The position numbers and the translations under genes were made by a program. A stretch of DNA of 64,000 bases, taken from the NCBI RefSeq assembly GCF_018780385.1, contig NZ_JADMJO010000055.1, positions 1 through 64,000 of the forward strand. The letters are read 5' to 3'. Each line of letters begins with the position of its first letter. Within the stretch, counting starts at the first letter, position 1. Source of the stretch: Hydrogenophaga sp. Its GTDB lineage: Bacteria > Pseudomonadota > Gammaproteobacteria > Burkholderiales > Burkholderiaceae_C. A model generated the notes under the pieces. The model searched no databases and was not told where the DNA came from. It saw only the letters and a program-made list of their open reading frames with translations. This document shows positions 48,987-57,195 of the stretch, one piece after another.

Positions 48987-49985
48987 TCAGAAGCGGTGCT
49001 GGATACCAACAGCGTACAGGCGGTTCTCGTCAGTCTTCACGCCAGCAGCATCTTCATCCTTGGTGCTGACCACGCCACCGTAGACCTTGGTGCGCTTGGA
49101 GAGCTTGTACTCAACAGCGATGCCGAAGCCTGCACGCTCGGAATCACCGGCTGCTGCGTTGTCATCAGACATGGCGTAGCTGGCCGACAGCGTCAGCGCT
49201 GGCGACAGAGGCACATCGACGCCGACTTGGTAGTCGTTGGTCTTGAAAGAACCGTACTTGGCGTTGCCGACGCTTGCCAGGATCTTGGCCACACCCAGAT
49301 CATAAGAACCGCCGAGGTGCGTCAGCTTGAGGTCGTTCACAAAACCAGGGACCACAACACCGTTCTGCACTTGGTAAGCAAGGTTCGCGGCGACCGGGCC
49401 AGCGGCGTACGACAAGCTGAAGTCGGTCACATCAGTGTTGGCCGTGGTGTTTTCGTCCAGGCCGTGCGTGAAGCCGGCGCTGAAACCACCAAAGTCGTTC
49501 GACTGGTACTTGATGGCATTGCGCGGACGGTCAACGTAGCTACCGTTCACAGCAGCAACATAACCGGCAGGCGAGAACACGGAGTCGAAAGCTGCGTTCG
49601 AAGCGCCGAGCACATCGTCCATGGACGACCACACGTTGCCGAAGGTCACGGTACCGAAACCACCAGCCAGACCAACATACGATTGGCGATTGAACGAAGT
49701 AGAAGCACCGTTGAAGGTGTTCGCAACACCCGTATCAGCTGAGAAGCCTTGTTCCAGCGCGAAAACGGCTTTCAAACCACCGCCCAGATCTTCAGAGCCT
49801 TTCAGGCCGAAACGGCTGCCATTGAAGCCACCAGAGTCCAGTCGGGTCACCGAAGACGCACCAATGCCGGACTTGGAAGAACCGAGGTACACATCAACAA
49901 TACCGTAGAGGGTCACGGAAGACTGTGCTTGTGCAACGCCAGCAACCGAACCGAGAACTGCCAGGGCAATCAGGGATTTTTTCAT
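48987..49985 (-). CDS. outer-membrane porin (Gram-negative porin_4 type), first copy
   Basis: A trimeric 16-strand beta-barrel diffusion channel. The 332 residues start with a signal peptide (MKKSLIALAVLGSVAGVAQAQ) followed by SSVTLYGIVD, the hallmark of Burkholderiales porins. The constriction-loop region and the C-terminal AVGIQHRF, ending in phenylalanine for BAM recognition, are present. The track adds 12 codons; the ATG at 49985 has an AAGGAAAT ribosome site. The second porin lies just upstream on the same strand. Confidence 0.95.
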   Translation of the reverse strand: MKKSLIALAVLGSVAGVAQAQSSVTLYGIVDVYLGSSKSGIGASSVTRLDSGGFNGSRFGLKGSEDLGGGLKAVFALEQGFSADTGVANTFNGASTSFNRQSYVGLAGGFGTVTFGNVWSSMDDVLGASNAAFDSVFSPAGYVAAVNGSYVDRPRNAIKYQSNDFGGFSAGFTHGLDENTTANTDVTDFSLSYAAGPVAANLAYQVQNGVVVPGFVNDLKLTHLGGSYDLGVAKILASVGNAKYGSFKTNDYQVGVDVPLSPALTLSASYAMSDDNAAAGDSERAGFGIAVEYKLSKRTKVYGGVVSTKDEDAAGVKTDENRLYAVGIQHRF

Positions 49986-50174
49986 GGAGATTTCCTTAAA
50001 AGTACCGCGGTGCAACACCACGAGTTAATAAAACCGACTTGTGGATGTTATGGGCGAACGGAGGTACAGGTAAGGGTAAGCCCTGAAAAACCGGGCGAAT
50101 CGGGCTCAGTTCGTTGTCGCCTTGCAACAGCACGGCTTCTGCAAGCCGACAACCCGAGCTTGAGCGCGACGGGC

Positions 50175-50206
50175 AAAAAAAAACCGCCTGTCATGAAGAC
50201 AGGCGG
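50175..50206 (-). terminator. intrinsic terminator of the second porin gene
   Basis: On the minus strand CCGCCTGTC pairs with GACAGGCGG around a five-base loop, followed by nine T (A run at 50175-50183 on the plus strand). It separates the two porin genes into distinct transcripts. Confidence 0.9.
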
Positions 50207-50248
50207 CTTTTGCCTCTGGATCAGCTGGCCCGAAGCCAGCTTGAAAGA

Positions 50249-51241
50249 TCAGAAGGTGTGGGTCAAACCAATGCCGTAACCCGTGCTGGACTCGGTGCCA
50301 GTGCCACCCGCAGCAGTCACAGCAGCGCCTTGCCATGCGGCATTGCGTCGCGCGACGTTGAAATAGGCGCTGGTGCGCTTGCTCAACAGGTACTTGTAGC
50401 CACCAATGATGGTGCGGCCATCCGACGCGGCTTGCTCGCGCACGTTGTACGAAACGTACAGGGAGCCAGGGCCCACAGGTGCCGTAGCGCCAATAGCGTA
50501 GCCGGTGTCGGCGTTGGAAGCCAAGCCGCTTTGATCGCGATACGTGAAGAACAGCTTTGCAACGCTAAAGTCGTAGGCGGCAGCCAGCTGAGTCACGGAC
50601 TTGGGGCTGAGGGTGGCAGGAGTGCCAACGGTGCCAGCGCCCGTGTAGCTGGTGATAGACGCGCTGAGAGGGCCACCGTCGTAACGAACAGCAATGCCGG
50701 TACCTGCATCTGCACCAGCGACCTCGGACGGTGCGTACTCCAACTGCACTTGGAAACCAGCGAAACGCGGCGTGTGGTACTGAAGCGCATTGGCCACGTA
50801 CACCGAGTTACCGGCGTTAGCCACGAGTCCAGACAGCACGGTGTTCGAGTCGTGCAATGAAACGCCTTTGGTGCCATTGGCGAACATGGCGTTGCCGAAC
50901 AGCGTATTGACCGGACGGCCAGCGCGCAGGGTACCGAAGCCGCCGGTCAGACCAACAAACATGCCGTTGTTACCCAAGCCGTTGGCCGTAGTGACGGTAC
51001 CGTCATCGGTATTAAACGAGGTCGAGACTTGGAACACGGCCTTCAGGCCGCCACCCAAGTCTTCAGCGCCAGACAAGGTCCAGTTGCTGGTGCCGTTGCG
51101 GTTGGAGGTCATGCGCATCGGGTCGCCAGAAAAGCGCTTCTCGAGGCCAGTATCCACAGTGCCCGACAGGGTCACGGTGGATTGTGCGAAGGAGGCGCTG
51201 GTGGCTGCCACGGCGGCCAGAGCGATCAGGGTCTTTTTCAT
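50249..51241 (-). CDS. outer-membrane porin (porin_4 type), second copy
   Basis: A 330-residue porin with a signal peptide (MKKTLIALAAVAATSASFAQ) and STVTLSGTVD at the mature start. It has a GAEDLGGGLKAVFQ strand pair near residue 55 and the C-terminal YGIGLTHTF. It is related to but clearly different from the neighbouring porin, so selectivity or regulation probably differs. The ATG at 51241 has TTGGAGAA upstream; the track version is five codons longer. Confidence 0.95.
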   Translation of the reverse strand: MKKTLIALAAVAATSASFAQSTVTLSGTVDTGLEKRFSGDPMRMTSNRNGTSNWTLSGAEDLGGGLKAVFQVSTSFNTDDGTVTTANGLGNNGMFVGLTGGFGTLRAGRPVNTLFGNAMFANGTKGVSLHDSNTVLSGLVANAGNSVYVANALQYHTPRFAGFQVQLEYAPSEVAGADAGTGIAVRYDGGPLSASITSYTGAGTVGTPATLSPKSVTQLAAAYDFSVAKLFFTYRDQSGLASNADTGYAIGATAPVGPGSLYVSYNVREQAASDGRTIIGGYKYLLSKRTSAYFNVARRNAAWQGAAVTAAGGTGTESSTGYGIGLTHTF

Positions 51242-51545
51242 GGAAGGGTTCTCCAAGGGTTGAATAAGGACTGGTGGTCTGTGCCGCCGAGCCGACCTCC
51301 ATCAGGAAGCTGAATGGATTGCATCAGAAAGTAATGGAGGGCGCCACGGTGGAATCCGCATTTCCGCCCTATGAAGGTGCTTCTGTTGCACCACTGCGAC
51401 GCACTTGGTAGTAACCCGTACGGGATTTGTTCACAGACTTCGTCCAGCCTCTCGCCAACGGTGATCTTCAAGCTTGTGCTTCGACAACTCCTTGGCTGAC
51501 AGAACGTGGCAGCATCTCTTCTTCGCCATCGATCACAAACCATCC
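51242..51545. promoter_or_regulatory. divergent non-coding region between porin and coq7
   Basis: About 304 bases with no supported gene. It must hold the porin and coq7 promoters, but I found no clear hexamer pairs. The only notable element is a 10-base palindrome CCCGTACGGG (51415-51424). Short ORFs on the track here are not credible. Confidence 0.3.
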
Positions 51546-52205
51546 ATGACCACCGCCACAGACGCCTTGATCAATGCCGCTGATTCGGCCTTGAGGACCT
51601 TGTTCGTGACCCCCAGGGCATCACGAGACTGTCCGACGGTGCCCGAGCGGGCCACCGACCACGATCTCAGCGAGGCCGACAAGCGCCTCTCTGGTGCCTT
51701 GATGCGGGTGAACCATGTGGGTGAGGTGTGCGCGCAAGCGCTGTACACGGCGCAGGCCCTCACGGCACGCTGGCCCACGAATTCAGGCCAACCGGATTTG
51801 GCCCTGGCGGCACAGATGGACGCGGCAGGCAAGGAAGAAACCGATCACCTGGCCTGGACCCAGACTCGGCTGGACGAACTGGGAGCGCGTGCTTCGCTGC
51901 TGAACCCGCTGTGGTACGCGGGGGCCTTCGGGCTGGGGCTGATTGCGGGGCGCCTGGGTCCTGCGGTGAGCCTTGGCTTCGTGGTGGAGACCGAGCGGCA
52001 GGTAGAGGCGCATCTGGCCGAACACATGGAGCGACTGCCAGTCGGAGACCACGCCTCGCGCGCCATCGTGGCGCAAATGAAGCTGGACGAAGCCCGACAT
52101 GCTCGCGAAGCCCAGGACGCGGGGGCGGTGGAGTTACCGGCGCCGGTGAAGGGACTGATGAAGCTGGCGGCCAAAGTCATGACGACGGTGGCGCACCGCA
52201 TCTGA
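51546..52205 (+). CDS. coq7: demethoxyubiquinone hydroxylase (di-iron)
   Basis: Catalyses the hydroxylation of demethoxyubiquinone in ubiquinone synthesis, at the membrane. The 219 residues have the carboxylate-bridged di-iron ligands: Glu in [13 protein letters not shown], ExxH in KEETDHLAW, Glu in [12 protein letters not shown], and ExxH in LDEARHARE. The track adds 24 codons from a TTG; the ATG at 51546 ([13 protein letters not shown]) fits the family, though no Shine-Dalgarno is visible. Short of the mitochondrial form but normal for betaproteobacteria. Confidence 0.95.
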   Translation: MTTATDALINAADSALRTLFVTPRASRDCPTVPERATDHDLSEADKRLSGALMRVNHVGEVCAQALYTAQALTARWPTNSGQPDLALAAQMDAAGKEETDHLAWTQTRLDELGARASLLNPLWYAGAFGLGLIAGRLGPAVSLGFVVETERQVEAHLAEHMERLPVGDHASRAIVAQMKLDEARHAREAQDAGAVELPAPVKGLMKLAAKVMTTVAHRI

Positions 52206-52214
52206 AACCCTGGC

Positions 52215-52664
52215 TCAGGCTTCCAGAACTTCGAAGCTGGTGGTGATGGCCGCCGTCTTGCCCAGCATGATGCTGGCTGAGCAGTACTTGTCGTGGCTCA
52301 TGGCGATGGCGCGTTCCACCGCAACGGGCGGGATGGCCTTGCCGCTCACGGTGAAATGCATGTGGATCTTGGTGAAGACTTTCGGATCGGTTTCGGCGCG
52401 TTCGGTCTCAAGCTTCACGCTGCACCCGCGTACATCATGGCGTCCACGCTTGAGGATAAGCACCACGTCGTAGGCCGTGCAACCGCCGGTGCCGGCCAAC
52501 ACGGTTTCCATGGGGCGCGGTGCCATGTTGGCGCCGCCGTTTTCGGGCTTGGCGGCGTCGGGAGCACCGTCCATGGTGATCACATGTCCACTGCCGGTTT
52601 CTGCCACAAAACCCATGTGGGAACGGGTGCCGGCCGCGCCGGTCCAGGTGACGGTGCATTCCAT
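52215..52664 (-). CDS. OsmC family protein (YhfA-like)
   Basis: A 149-residue thiol protein of the OsmC/Ohr superfamily. Two conserved cysteines are visible, one in GTGGCTAYDVVLIL at the start of the central helix and one in KYCSASIMLGKTA. In OsmC and Ohr these form the peroxidatic pair; the YhfA branch is less well understood. It converges on coq7 with nine bases between, and is divergent from the ilvA leader. Confidence 0.9.
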   Translation of the reverse strand: MECTVTWTGAAGTRSHMGFVAETGSGHVITMDGAPDAAKPENGGANMAPRPMETVLAGTGGCTAYDVVLILKRGRHDVRGCSVKLETERAETDPKVFTKIHMHFTVSGKAIPPVAVERAIAMSHDKYCSASIMLGKTAAITTSFEVLEA

Positions 52665-52738
52665 GGAAGATGTCCAGTCGTGAAATAGCCAACAGAGTTG
52701 GGGGCGGCGCCCTAGAAAGCGCTAAAAAAACGACGGCA

Positions 52739-52757
52739 CATGTTGCGTCGCAACATG
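52739..52757. promoter_or_regulatory. 19-base perfect palindrome overlapping the ilvA leader promoter
   Basis: CATGTTGCG-T-CGCAACATG has nine-base arms with no mismatch. It covers the whole -35 hexamer and half of the spacer of the promoter at 52743-52770, the expected place for a repressor operator. It also lies 75 bases upstream of the divergent osmC-like gene. Confidence 0.6.
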
Positions 52758-52770
52758 GCTTCGATATACT
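52743..52770 (+). promoter_or_regulatory. candidate promoter of the ilvA leader
   Basis: TTGCGT (52743-52748) and TATACT (52765-52770) are 16 bases apart; transcription would begin near 52777. The product would first meet an intrinsic terminator at 52820-52855, before ilvA. Confidence 0.55.
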
Positions 52771-52776
52771 CGCGGC

Positions 52777-52855
52777 ATTGTATGTAAGGTTGTCTCCTCT
52801 ACCCTCCCTGGGTGGATTTAAGCCCGGACCGGTTCTGCCAGTCCGGGCTTTTTTT
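52777..52855 (+). ncRNA. putative short leader RNA or sRNA upstream of ilvA
   Basis: About 79 bases between the predicted start and the terminator T run. It contains a start-stop minimal frame (ATGTAA), a pyrimidine-rich stretch CTCCTCTACCCTCCCT and a small hairpin ACCC-TCCCT-GGGT that exposes an anti-Shine-Dalgarno-like loop. A strong terminator hairpin closes it. It could be an attenuator for ilvA or an independent base-pairing RNA. Predicted only from sequence. Confidence 0.4.
52820..52855 (+). terminator. intrinsic terminator upstream of ilvA
   Basis: AAGCCCGGAC (52820-52829) pairs perfectly with GTCCGGGCTT (52841-52850) around an 11-base loop and runs into seven T. It lies 32 bases before the ilvA ATG and in the same direction, so ilvA needs read-through, antitermination or another promoter. 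Confidence 0.88.
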
Positions 52856-52887
52856 CGCCATCGATATGATGCGGTTGGAGAAAATTC

Positions 52888-54495
52888 ATGACCGCCCGCG
52901 CAGCCAAGACCCAAAAACCGCCTCAATCGACACCGTCGCCCGTCACCACCATGGGGCCGGCCGACTACCTTAAAAAGATCCTGACTGCTCGCGTGTATGA
53001 CGTGGCGGTGGAGTCTGCGCTGGAGCCGGCACGCAACTTGAGCGAGCGGCTGCACAACACGGTGCTGCTCAAGCGCGAAGACCAGCAACCGGTCTTCAGC
53101 TTCAAGCTGCGCGGCGCCTACAACAAGATGGCGCACCTGACGCCCGAGCAACTCAAGAAGGGCGTGATCTGCGCTTCGGCCGGCAACCACGCCCAGGGTG
53201 TGGCGCTGAGCGGGCGCAAGCTGGGCACACGGGCGGTGATCGTCATGCCGACCACCACGCCGCAGGTCAAGATCGACGCGGTGCGCGGCTTTGGTGGCGA
53301 GGTGGTGCTGCACGGTGAGAGCTACACGGACGCCTACAACCACGCGGTCGGGCTTCAAAAGAAGCAGGGACTCACTTTTGTGCACCCGTTCGACGATCCC
53401 GACGTGATCGCGGGCCAAGGCACGATCGCGATGGAAATCCTGCGGCAGCTGCAAAGCCTGGGGTCTGACCACTTGGACGCGGTGTTCGTGGCCATCGGCG
53501 GCGGTGGTCTCATTTCCGGCGTGGCCAACTACATCAAGGCGCTGCGCCCGGAGATCAAGGTGATCGGCGTGCAGATGAACGACTCGGACGCGATGATCCG
53601 TTCGGTGCGCGAGGGCGAACGCACCACGCTGGCCGACGTGGGCCTGTTCTCGGACGGCACGGCGGTCAAGCTGGTGGGCGAAGAGACTTTTCGCATCGCC
53701 CGCGGGCTGGTGGACGAATTCATCACGGTGGACACGGACGCGGTGTGCGCGGCCATCAAGGACGTGTTCGTGGACACGCGCAGCATCGTGGAGCCGGCCG
53801 GTGCGTTGTCGGTGGCGGCCGTCAAACAGTACGTGGCCACCCACAAGACACGAGGCCAGACCTACGCGGCCATCCTGTGCGGCGCCAACATGAACTTCGA
53901 CCGCCTGCGTTTCGTGGCCGAGCGCGCGGAGGTTGGCGAAGAACGCGAAGCGTTGTTTGCGGTGACGATTCCCGAGGAACGCGGCAGCTTCCGGCGTTTC
54001 TGCGAACTCATTGGCGACTTGCCGGGCGGCGCGCGCAACGTGACCGAGTTCAACTACCGCATCCACGACGGCAGCAAGGCCCACGTGTTCGTGGGGCTGA
54101 CCACACAGGGCAAGGGTGAGTCGACCAAGATCGCGAAAAACCTGATCAAGCACGGGTTCCAGACGCTGGACCTGACCCATGATGACCTGGCCAAGGAACA
54201 CATCCGTCACATGGTGGGTGGGCATTCGCCCCTGGCGCATGACGAGCGGCTGTTGCGCTTCGTGTTTCCGGAGCGTCCGGGGGCGCTGCTCAAGTTTCTC
54301 AGCCTGATGCGACCGGGCTGGAACATCAGCCTGTTTCACTACCGCAACCAGGGCGCCGACTACGGGCGCATCCTCGTGGGCCTGCAGGTGCCGGCCAAGG
54401 ACCACAAGGCCTTCGACAAGTTTCTGGAAACCCTCGGCTACCCCTGCGTGGAAGAGACCAACAATCCGGTCTACCGCTTGTTCCTGCAGAGTTGA
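52888..54495 (+). CDS. ilvA: threonine ammonia-lyase, biosynthetic
   Basis: The first step toward isoleucine: PLP-dependent deamination of threonine to 2-oxobutanoate. The 535-residue long form has the PLP lysine in FSFKLRGAYNKM (about residue 75), SAGNHAQGVALSG, and the glycine-rich phosphate loop AIGGGGLISG. Two C-terminal ACT-like regulatory domains (about 345-430 and 440-520; GDLPGGARNVTEF marks the first) give isoleucine feedback. The ATG follows TTGGAGAA. Upstream lies a promoter-terminator leader. Confidence 0.97.
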   Translation: MTARAAKTQKPPQSTPSPVTTMGPADYLKKILTARVYDVAVESALEPARNLSERLHNTVLLKREDQQPVFSFKLRGAYNKMAHLTPEQLKKGVICASAGNHAQGVALSGRKLGTRAVIVMPTTTPQVKIDAVRGFGGEVVLHGESYTDAYNHAVGLQKKQGLTFVHPFDDPDVIAGQGTIAMEILRQLQSLGSDHLDAVFVAIGGGGLISGVANYIKALRPEIKVIGVQMNDSDAMIRSVREGERTTLADVGLFSDGTAVKLVGEETFRIARGLVDEFITVDTDAVCAAIKDVFVDTRSIVEPAGALSVAAVKQYVATHKTRGQTYAAILCGANMNFDRLRFVAERAEVGEEREALFAVTIPEERGSFRRFCELIGDLPGGARNVTEFNYRIHDGSKAHVFVGLTTQGKGESTKIAKNLIKHGFQTLDLTHDDLAKEHIRHMVGGHSPLAHDERLLRFVFPERPGALLKFLSLMRPGWNISLFHYRNQGADYGRILVGLQVPAKDHKAFDKFLETLGYPCVEETNNPVYRLFLQS

Positions 54496-54512
54496 GAGAG
54501 ACGGAGCGCACC

Positions 54513-55610
54513 ATGGCACTGGACCCCATCTTTGCACCCCTCTCCAAGCGCTCGGCGGCATTGCCCGAGGCGCTGCGGTTGCCAGTGGTGGCGGGCACGA
54601 CAGACACCATGCTGGAGTTCGCACTGCGCCAGCGCCTGACACCCGAAGGCCTGCCCGAGCACTCCCTGGGTCGCATGGAGTCGTTGGTGCTTCAGCTGGC
54701 GCGCGCGCAGAACGGCATGTCCATCGAGTTCGATTTGCTGGCCTTCGACTCGCCACAGCTGGTGGTGTTTGCCGCCGACCACGGCATCGCCGATGAAGGC
54801 ATGTCGTCGATGGGTGCGTCCATGACGGAGCAGATGGTCATGCAGCTGTTGCGCGGCCAGGCGCCGGTGAATGCACTCGCCGCGCTGCATGGTTTTGATC
54901 TCACCGTGGTTGACGCCGGCATGGCCAAGCCGATTTCGCCGCCCAACGACTCCAGGCTGCGCGGCTCCTTGCTGCTGCGCAAGATCGCCTATGGCACGCG
55001 CAACGTGTTGCTCGGTCCGGCCATGTCCACCGCGCAGGCGGTGTCGGCAGTGCATGCCGGCATGGATGTGGTGCGACACCTGCCGGGCAATGTGATTGCA
55101 CTGGGTGACGTGGGGGTGGCCAATACGGTGAGCGCGGCCTTGCTGCTGTCGCGTTTGTGTGGCGTGCCGCTGGTGGATGCATTCAGCCGCGACGATACCG
55201 AGACCGGCAACCTGGACGACACCAAGCATGTGCAGCGTGTGGAGAAGCTCTCTGCGGCGGCCGCGCGGCACCGCAACGCCATTGGCCCTTTTGAGGCTTT
55301 GGCGGCGCTCGGCGGATTCGAGATTGCCATGATGACCGGCGCCATGCTGCAGGCCGCGAGCGAACGCCGTGTGGTGCTGGTGGACGGCTACGTGGCCGGG
55401 GCCGCGGCCCTGGTGGCGCGTGGCCTCTGTCCGGATGTGGTGGACTACCTGGTGTTCACCCACCGCGCAGCCGATGCCGGACACCGCCTGCTGCTCATCC
55501 ACATGCAGACACAACCGCTGCTCGACATGGGTTTGCGCATCGGTCAGGGCACGGGTGCCTTGATGGCCTGGCCGATGCTGTTGGCCGCGCAGAGTCTGCT
55601 GGAACGCTAG
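54513..55610 (+). CDS. CobT-like nicotinate-nucleotide phosphoribosyltransferase family protein, divergent
   Basis: A 365-residue protein of the CobT fold, whose family member activates the lower ligand of vitamin B12. Family blocks are recognisable: VVFAADHGIADEGMSSMGASMTEQMV, VVDAGM, GGFEIAMMTGAML and FTHRAADAGH. Three catalytic segments differ from the canonical ones as I remember them: GDVGVANTV for GEMGIGNTT, no GRGTG phosphate loop (SRDDTETGN instead), and IGQGTGA for LGEGTGA, where the glutamate is the catalytic base. Activity as CobT is doubtful. No other cobalamin gene is in the window. It follows ilvA by 17 bases and has GGAG before the ATG. Confidence 0.75.
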   Translation: MALDPIFAPLSKRSAALPEALRLPVVAGTTDTMLEFALRQRLTPEGLPEHSLGRMESLVLQLARAQNGMSIEFDLLAFDSPQLVVFAADHGIADEGMSSMGASMTEQMVMQLLRGQAPVNALAALHGFDLTVVDAGMAKPISPPNDSRLRGSLLLRKIAYGTRNVLLGPAMSTAQAVSAVHAGMDVVRHLPGNVIALGDVGVANTVSAALLLSRLCGVPLVDAFSRDDTETGNLDDTKHVQRVEKLSAAAARHRNAIGPFEALAALGGFEIAMMTGAMLQAASERRVVLVDGYVAGAAALVARGLCPDVVDYLVFTHRAADAGHRLLLIHMQTQPLLDMGLRIGQGTGALMAWPMLLAAQSLLER

Positions 55611-55638
55611 GTCTCCACGCGACGCTCAGGCGTTGAAA

Positions 55639-56148
55639 TCAGGAGGGGGCGAGATTGGCCTCGGGCAAGGTCAGCTCGAGGGTGACCGGCCCGTTGATCG
55701 ACGCACCCAACCGAGCACCCCGGCGCGACACGGCTTGCAGGACCAGCCCGCCTTCCAGCGAGGCGCCCACCCGGTAGGGCCTGGGCGGTTGGCCATTCAC
55801 GGCAATGAGGGCCGCGCCATCGGGTGCGTTGGCGGCCACCACCCCCAAGAGGCTGTATTCGGTGCCCGTGGCCACGGGCGTGGCAGGCGACTGAGTTGCC
55901 TCGGGCAATGCCCCCAGCACGCGCGCCACCGCGGCAGTGTCCACCTGGGTGGTCGACGACGCTGCAACGCTGAGCGGCGTGAGCGGTGAACGCCCCGCGG
56001 CGAGCAAGATCCAATAACCTGCGCTGAGGCCTGCGGCCAACCACAACAGACCCGCCACCCACGCCGGCGCACGGCGGCTGGTGCTTTGCAGCGCCGCCGG
56101 GCTCTCCATCAGAAATCCGGAATGACCGAACGTGGGGTGCTTGTTCAT
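55639..56148 (-). CDS. gspC: type II secretion system protein C, short form without PDZ
   Basis: A bitopic inner-membrane protein that links the inner-membrane platform to the GspD secretin. The 169 residues hold one membrane helix (about 29-51, WVAGLLWLAAGLSAGYWILLA) and a homology region domain (YSLLGVVAANAPDGAALIAVNGQPPRPYRVG, then LVLQAVSRRGARL). It has no C-terminal PDZ domain, as in the short GspC of some betaproteobacteria. It is divergent from gspG rather than part of the main operon. Confidence 0.85.
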   Translation of the reverse strand: MNKHPTFGHSGFLMESPAALQSTSRRAPAWVAGLLWLAAGLSAGYWILLAAGRSPLTPLSVAASSTTQVDTAAVARVLGALPEATQSPATPVATGTEYSLLGVVAANAPDGAALIAVNGQPPRPYRVGASLEGGLVLQAVSRRGARLGASINGPVTLELTLPEANLAPS

Positions 56149-56252
56149 AGGACCGGATTATGATCTTTTGGCCCTTGCCGACCAGGCGAGGCACCCAGCC
56201 TGCAGATTCCCTTTTGCGGCCATGCCCAGATGCCAGTTACCGGGAGTTCGAT

Positions 56253-56723
56253 TTGACAAGCCACAGCCAACACACGTCCCTGGGCAGCTCGCGCCTTCAA
56301 CCTGTCTCGCGTGCGCTCCAGCGTGGCTTCACCCTGATCGAACTCATGGTGGTGCTGGTCATCATTGGGGTGCTGGCCGCGCTGATCGTGCCCAACGTGC
56401 TCGACCGCGCCGACGATGCGCGGGTCACCGCCGCCAAGACCGATGTGAACAACCTGATGCAGGCGCTCAAGCTCTACCGGCTGGACAACCAGCGCTACCC
56501 CACGGGCGAACAAGGTCTCAACGCGCTGGTGGTCAAGCCAACCGCCGGCCCGGTGCCGCCCAACTGGCGCCCGTACCTCGACAAGCTGCCTGCCGACCCC
56601 TGGAGCCGCCCGTACCAGTACCTCAACCCGGGCCTCAAAGGCGAGGTGGACGTGCTCTCGCTGGGTGCCGACGGTCAACCAGGCGGCGAGAACCGTGATG
56701 CCGATGTAGGCAGTTGGCAATGA
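56253..56723 (+). CDS. gspG: type II secretion system major pseudopilin
   Basis: The major subunit of the T2SS pseudopilus. The prepilin peptidase site is QRG-FTLIELMVV, followed by the hydrophobic helix and the calcium-binding C-terminal domain with DNQRYPTGEQGLNALV, GEVDVLSLGADGQPGGE and SWQ. The track begins at an ATG at 56160, but a TTG at 56253 lies six bases after GGGAG and gives a 156-residue protein with a normal short leader, so I place the start there. Confidence 0.95.
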   Translation: MTSHSQHTSLGSSRLQPVSRALQRGFTLIELMVVLVIIGVLAALIVPNVLDRADDARVTAAKTDVNNLMQALKLYRLDNQRYPTGEQGLNALVVKPTAGPVPPNWRPYLDKLPADPWSRPYQYLNPGLKGEVDVLSLGADGQPGGENRDADVGSWQ

Positions 56724-56730
56724 AGACCCC

Positions 56731-57195
56731 ATGCAGCGCAGCCACGGCTTCACCCTGATCGAACTCATGGTGGTAATGGCGCTGGTGGCGCTGGCCACCG
56801 CGGGCGTGACGCTTTCCCTGCGCGACGACGGCTCGACGCGGTTGGAACGTGAGGCGCTGCGCCTGTCGGCGCTCATCGAGTCGGCCCGCGCGCAATCGCG
56901 CACCAGCGGACTGCCGGTGGTGTGGCGCAGTTTGCCGCAGGGCTTCGAGTTCGTCGGACTGCCTCCCCCGCGCAACGGCGCAAACGCCAACTCCGACAGC
57001 CTCGACAAGCCGCGCAGTTGGCTCAGCACGGACACCCGGTCGCAGGTGATCCAGCCCCCGGGGGCGTTGACCCTGGTGCTCGGACCCGAGCCGCTCATTG
57101 CCGCGCAGCGCGTGGTGCTGCAACAGGGGGATCGGCGCTTGACCCTGGCCACCGATGGCCTCTCGCCCTTTGCCGTCGTGCCCGAAACGCCATGA
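56731..57195 (+). CDS. gspH: type II secretion system minor pseudopilin
   Basis: A minor pseudopilin, 154 residues. The short leader MQRSHG is cleaved before FTLIELMVVMALVALATAG. A GspH-type C-terminal domain follows, with REALRLSALIESARAQSRTSGLPVVW. Its initial FTLIELMVV is identical at DNA level to part of gspG, reflecting the shared signal. It is seven bases after gspG and overlaps gspI by four bases. Confidence 0.92.
   Translation: MQRSHGFTLIELMVVMALVALATAGVTLSLRDDGSTRLEREALRLSALIESARAQSRTSGLPVVWRSLPQGFEFVGLPPPRNGANANSDSLDKPRSWLSTDTRSQVIQPPGALTLVLGPEPLIAAQRVVLQQGDRRLTLATDGLSPFAVVPETP

Noticed and set aside
52435-54756. 773-residue minus-strand ORF
   Set aside because: Antisense to ilvA; starts and ends inside other real genes and has shadow-type composition.
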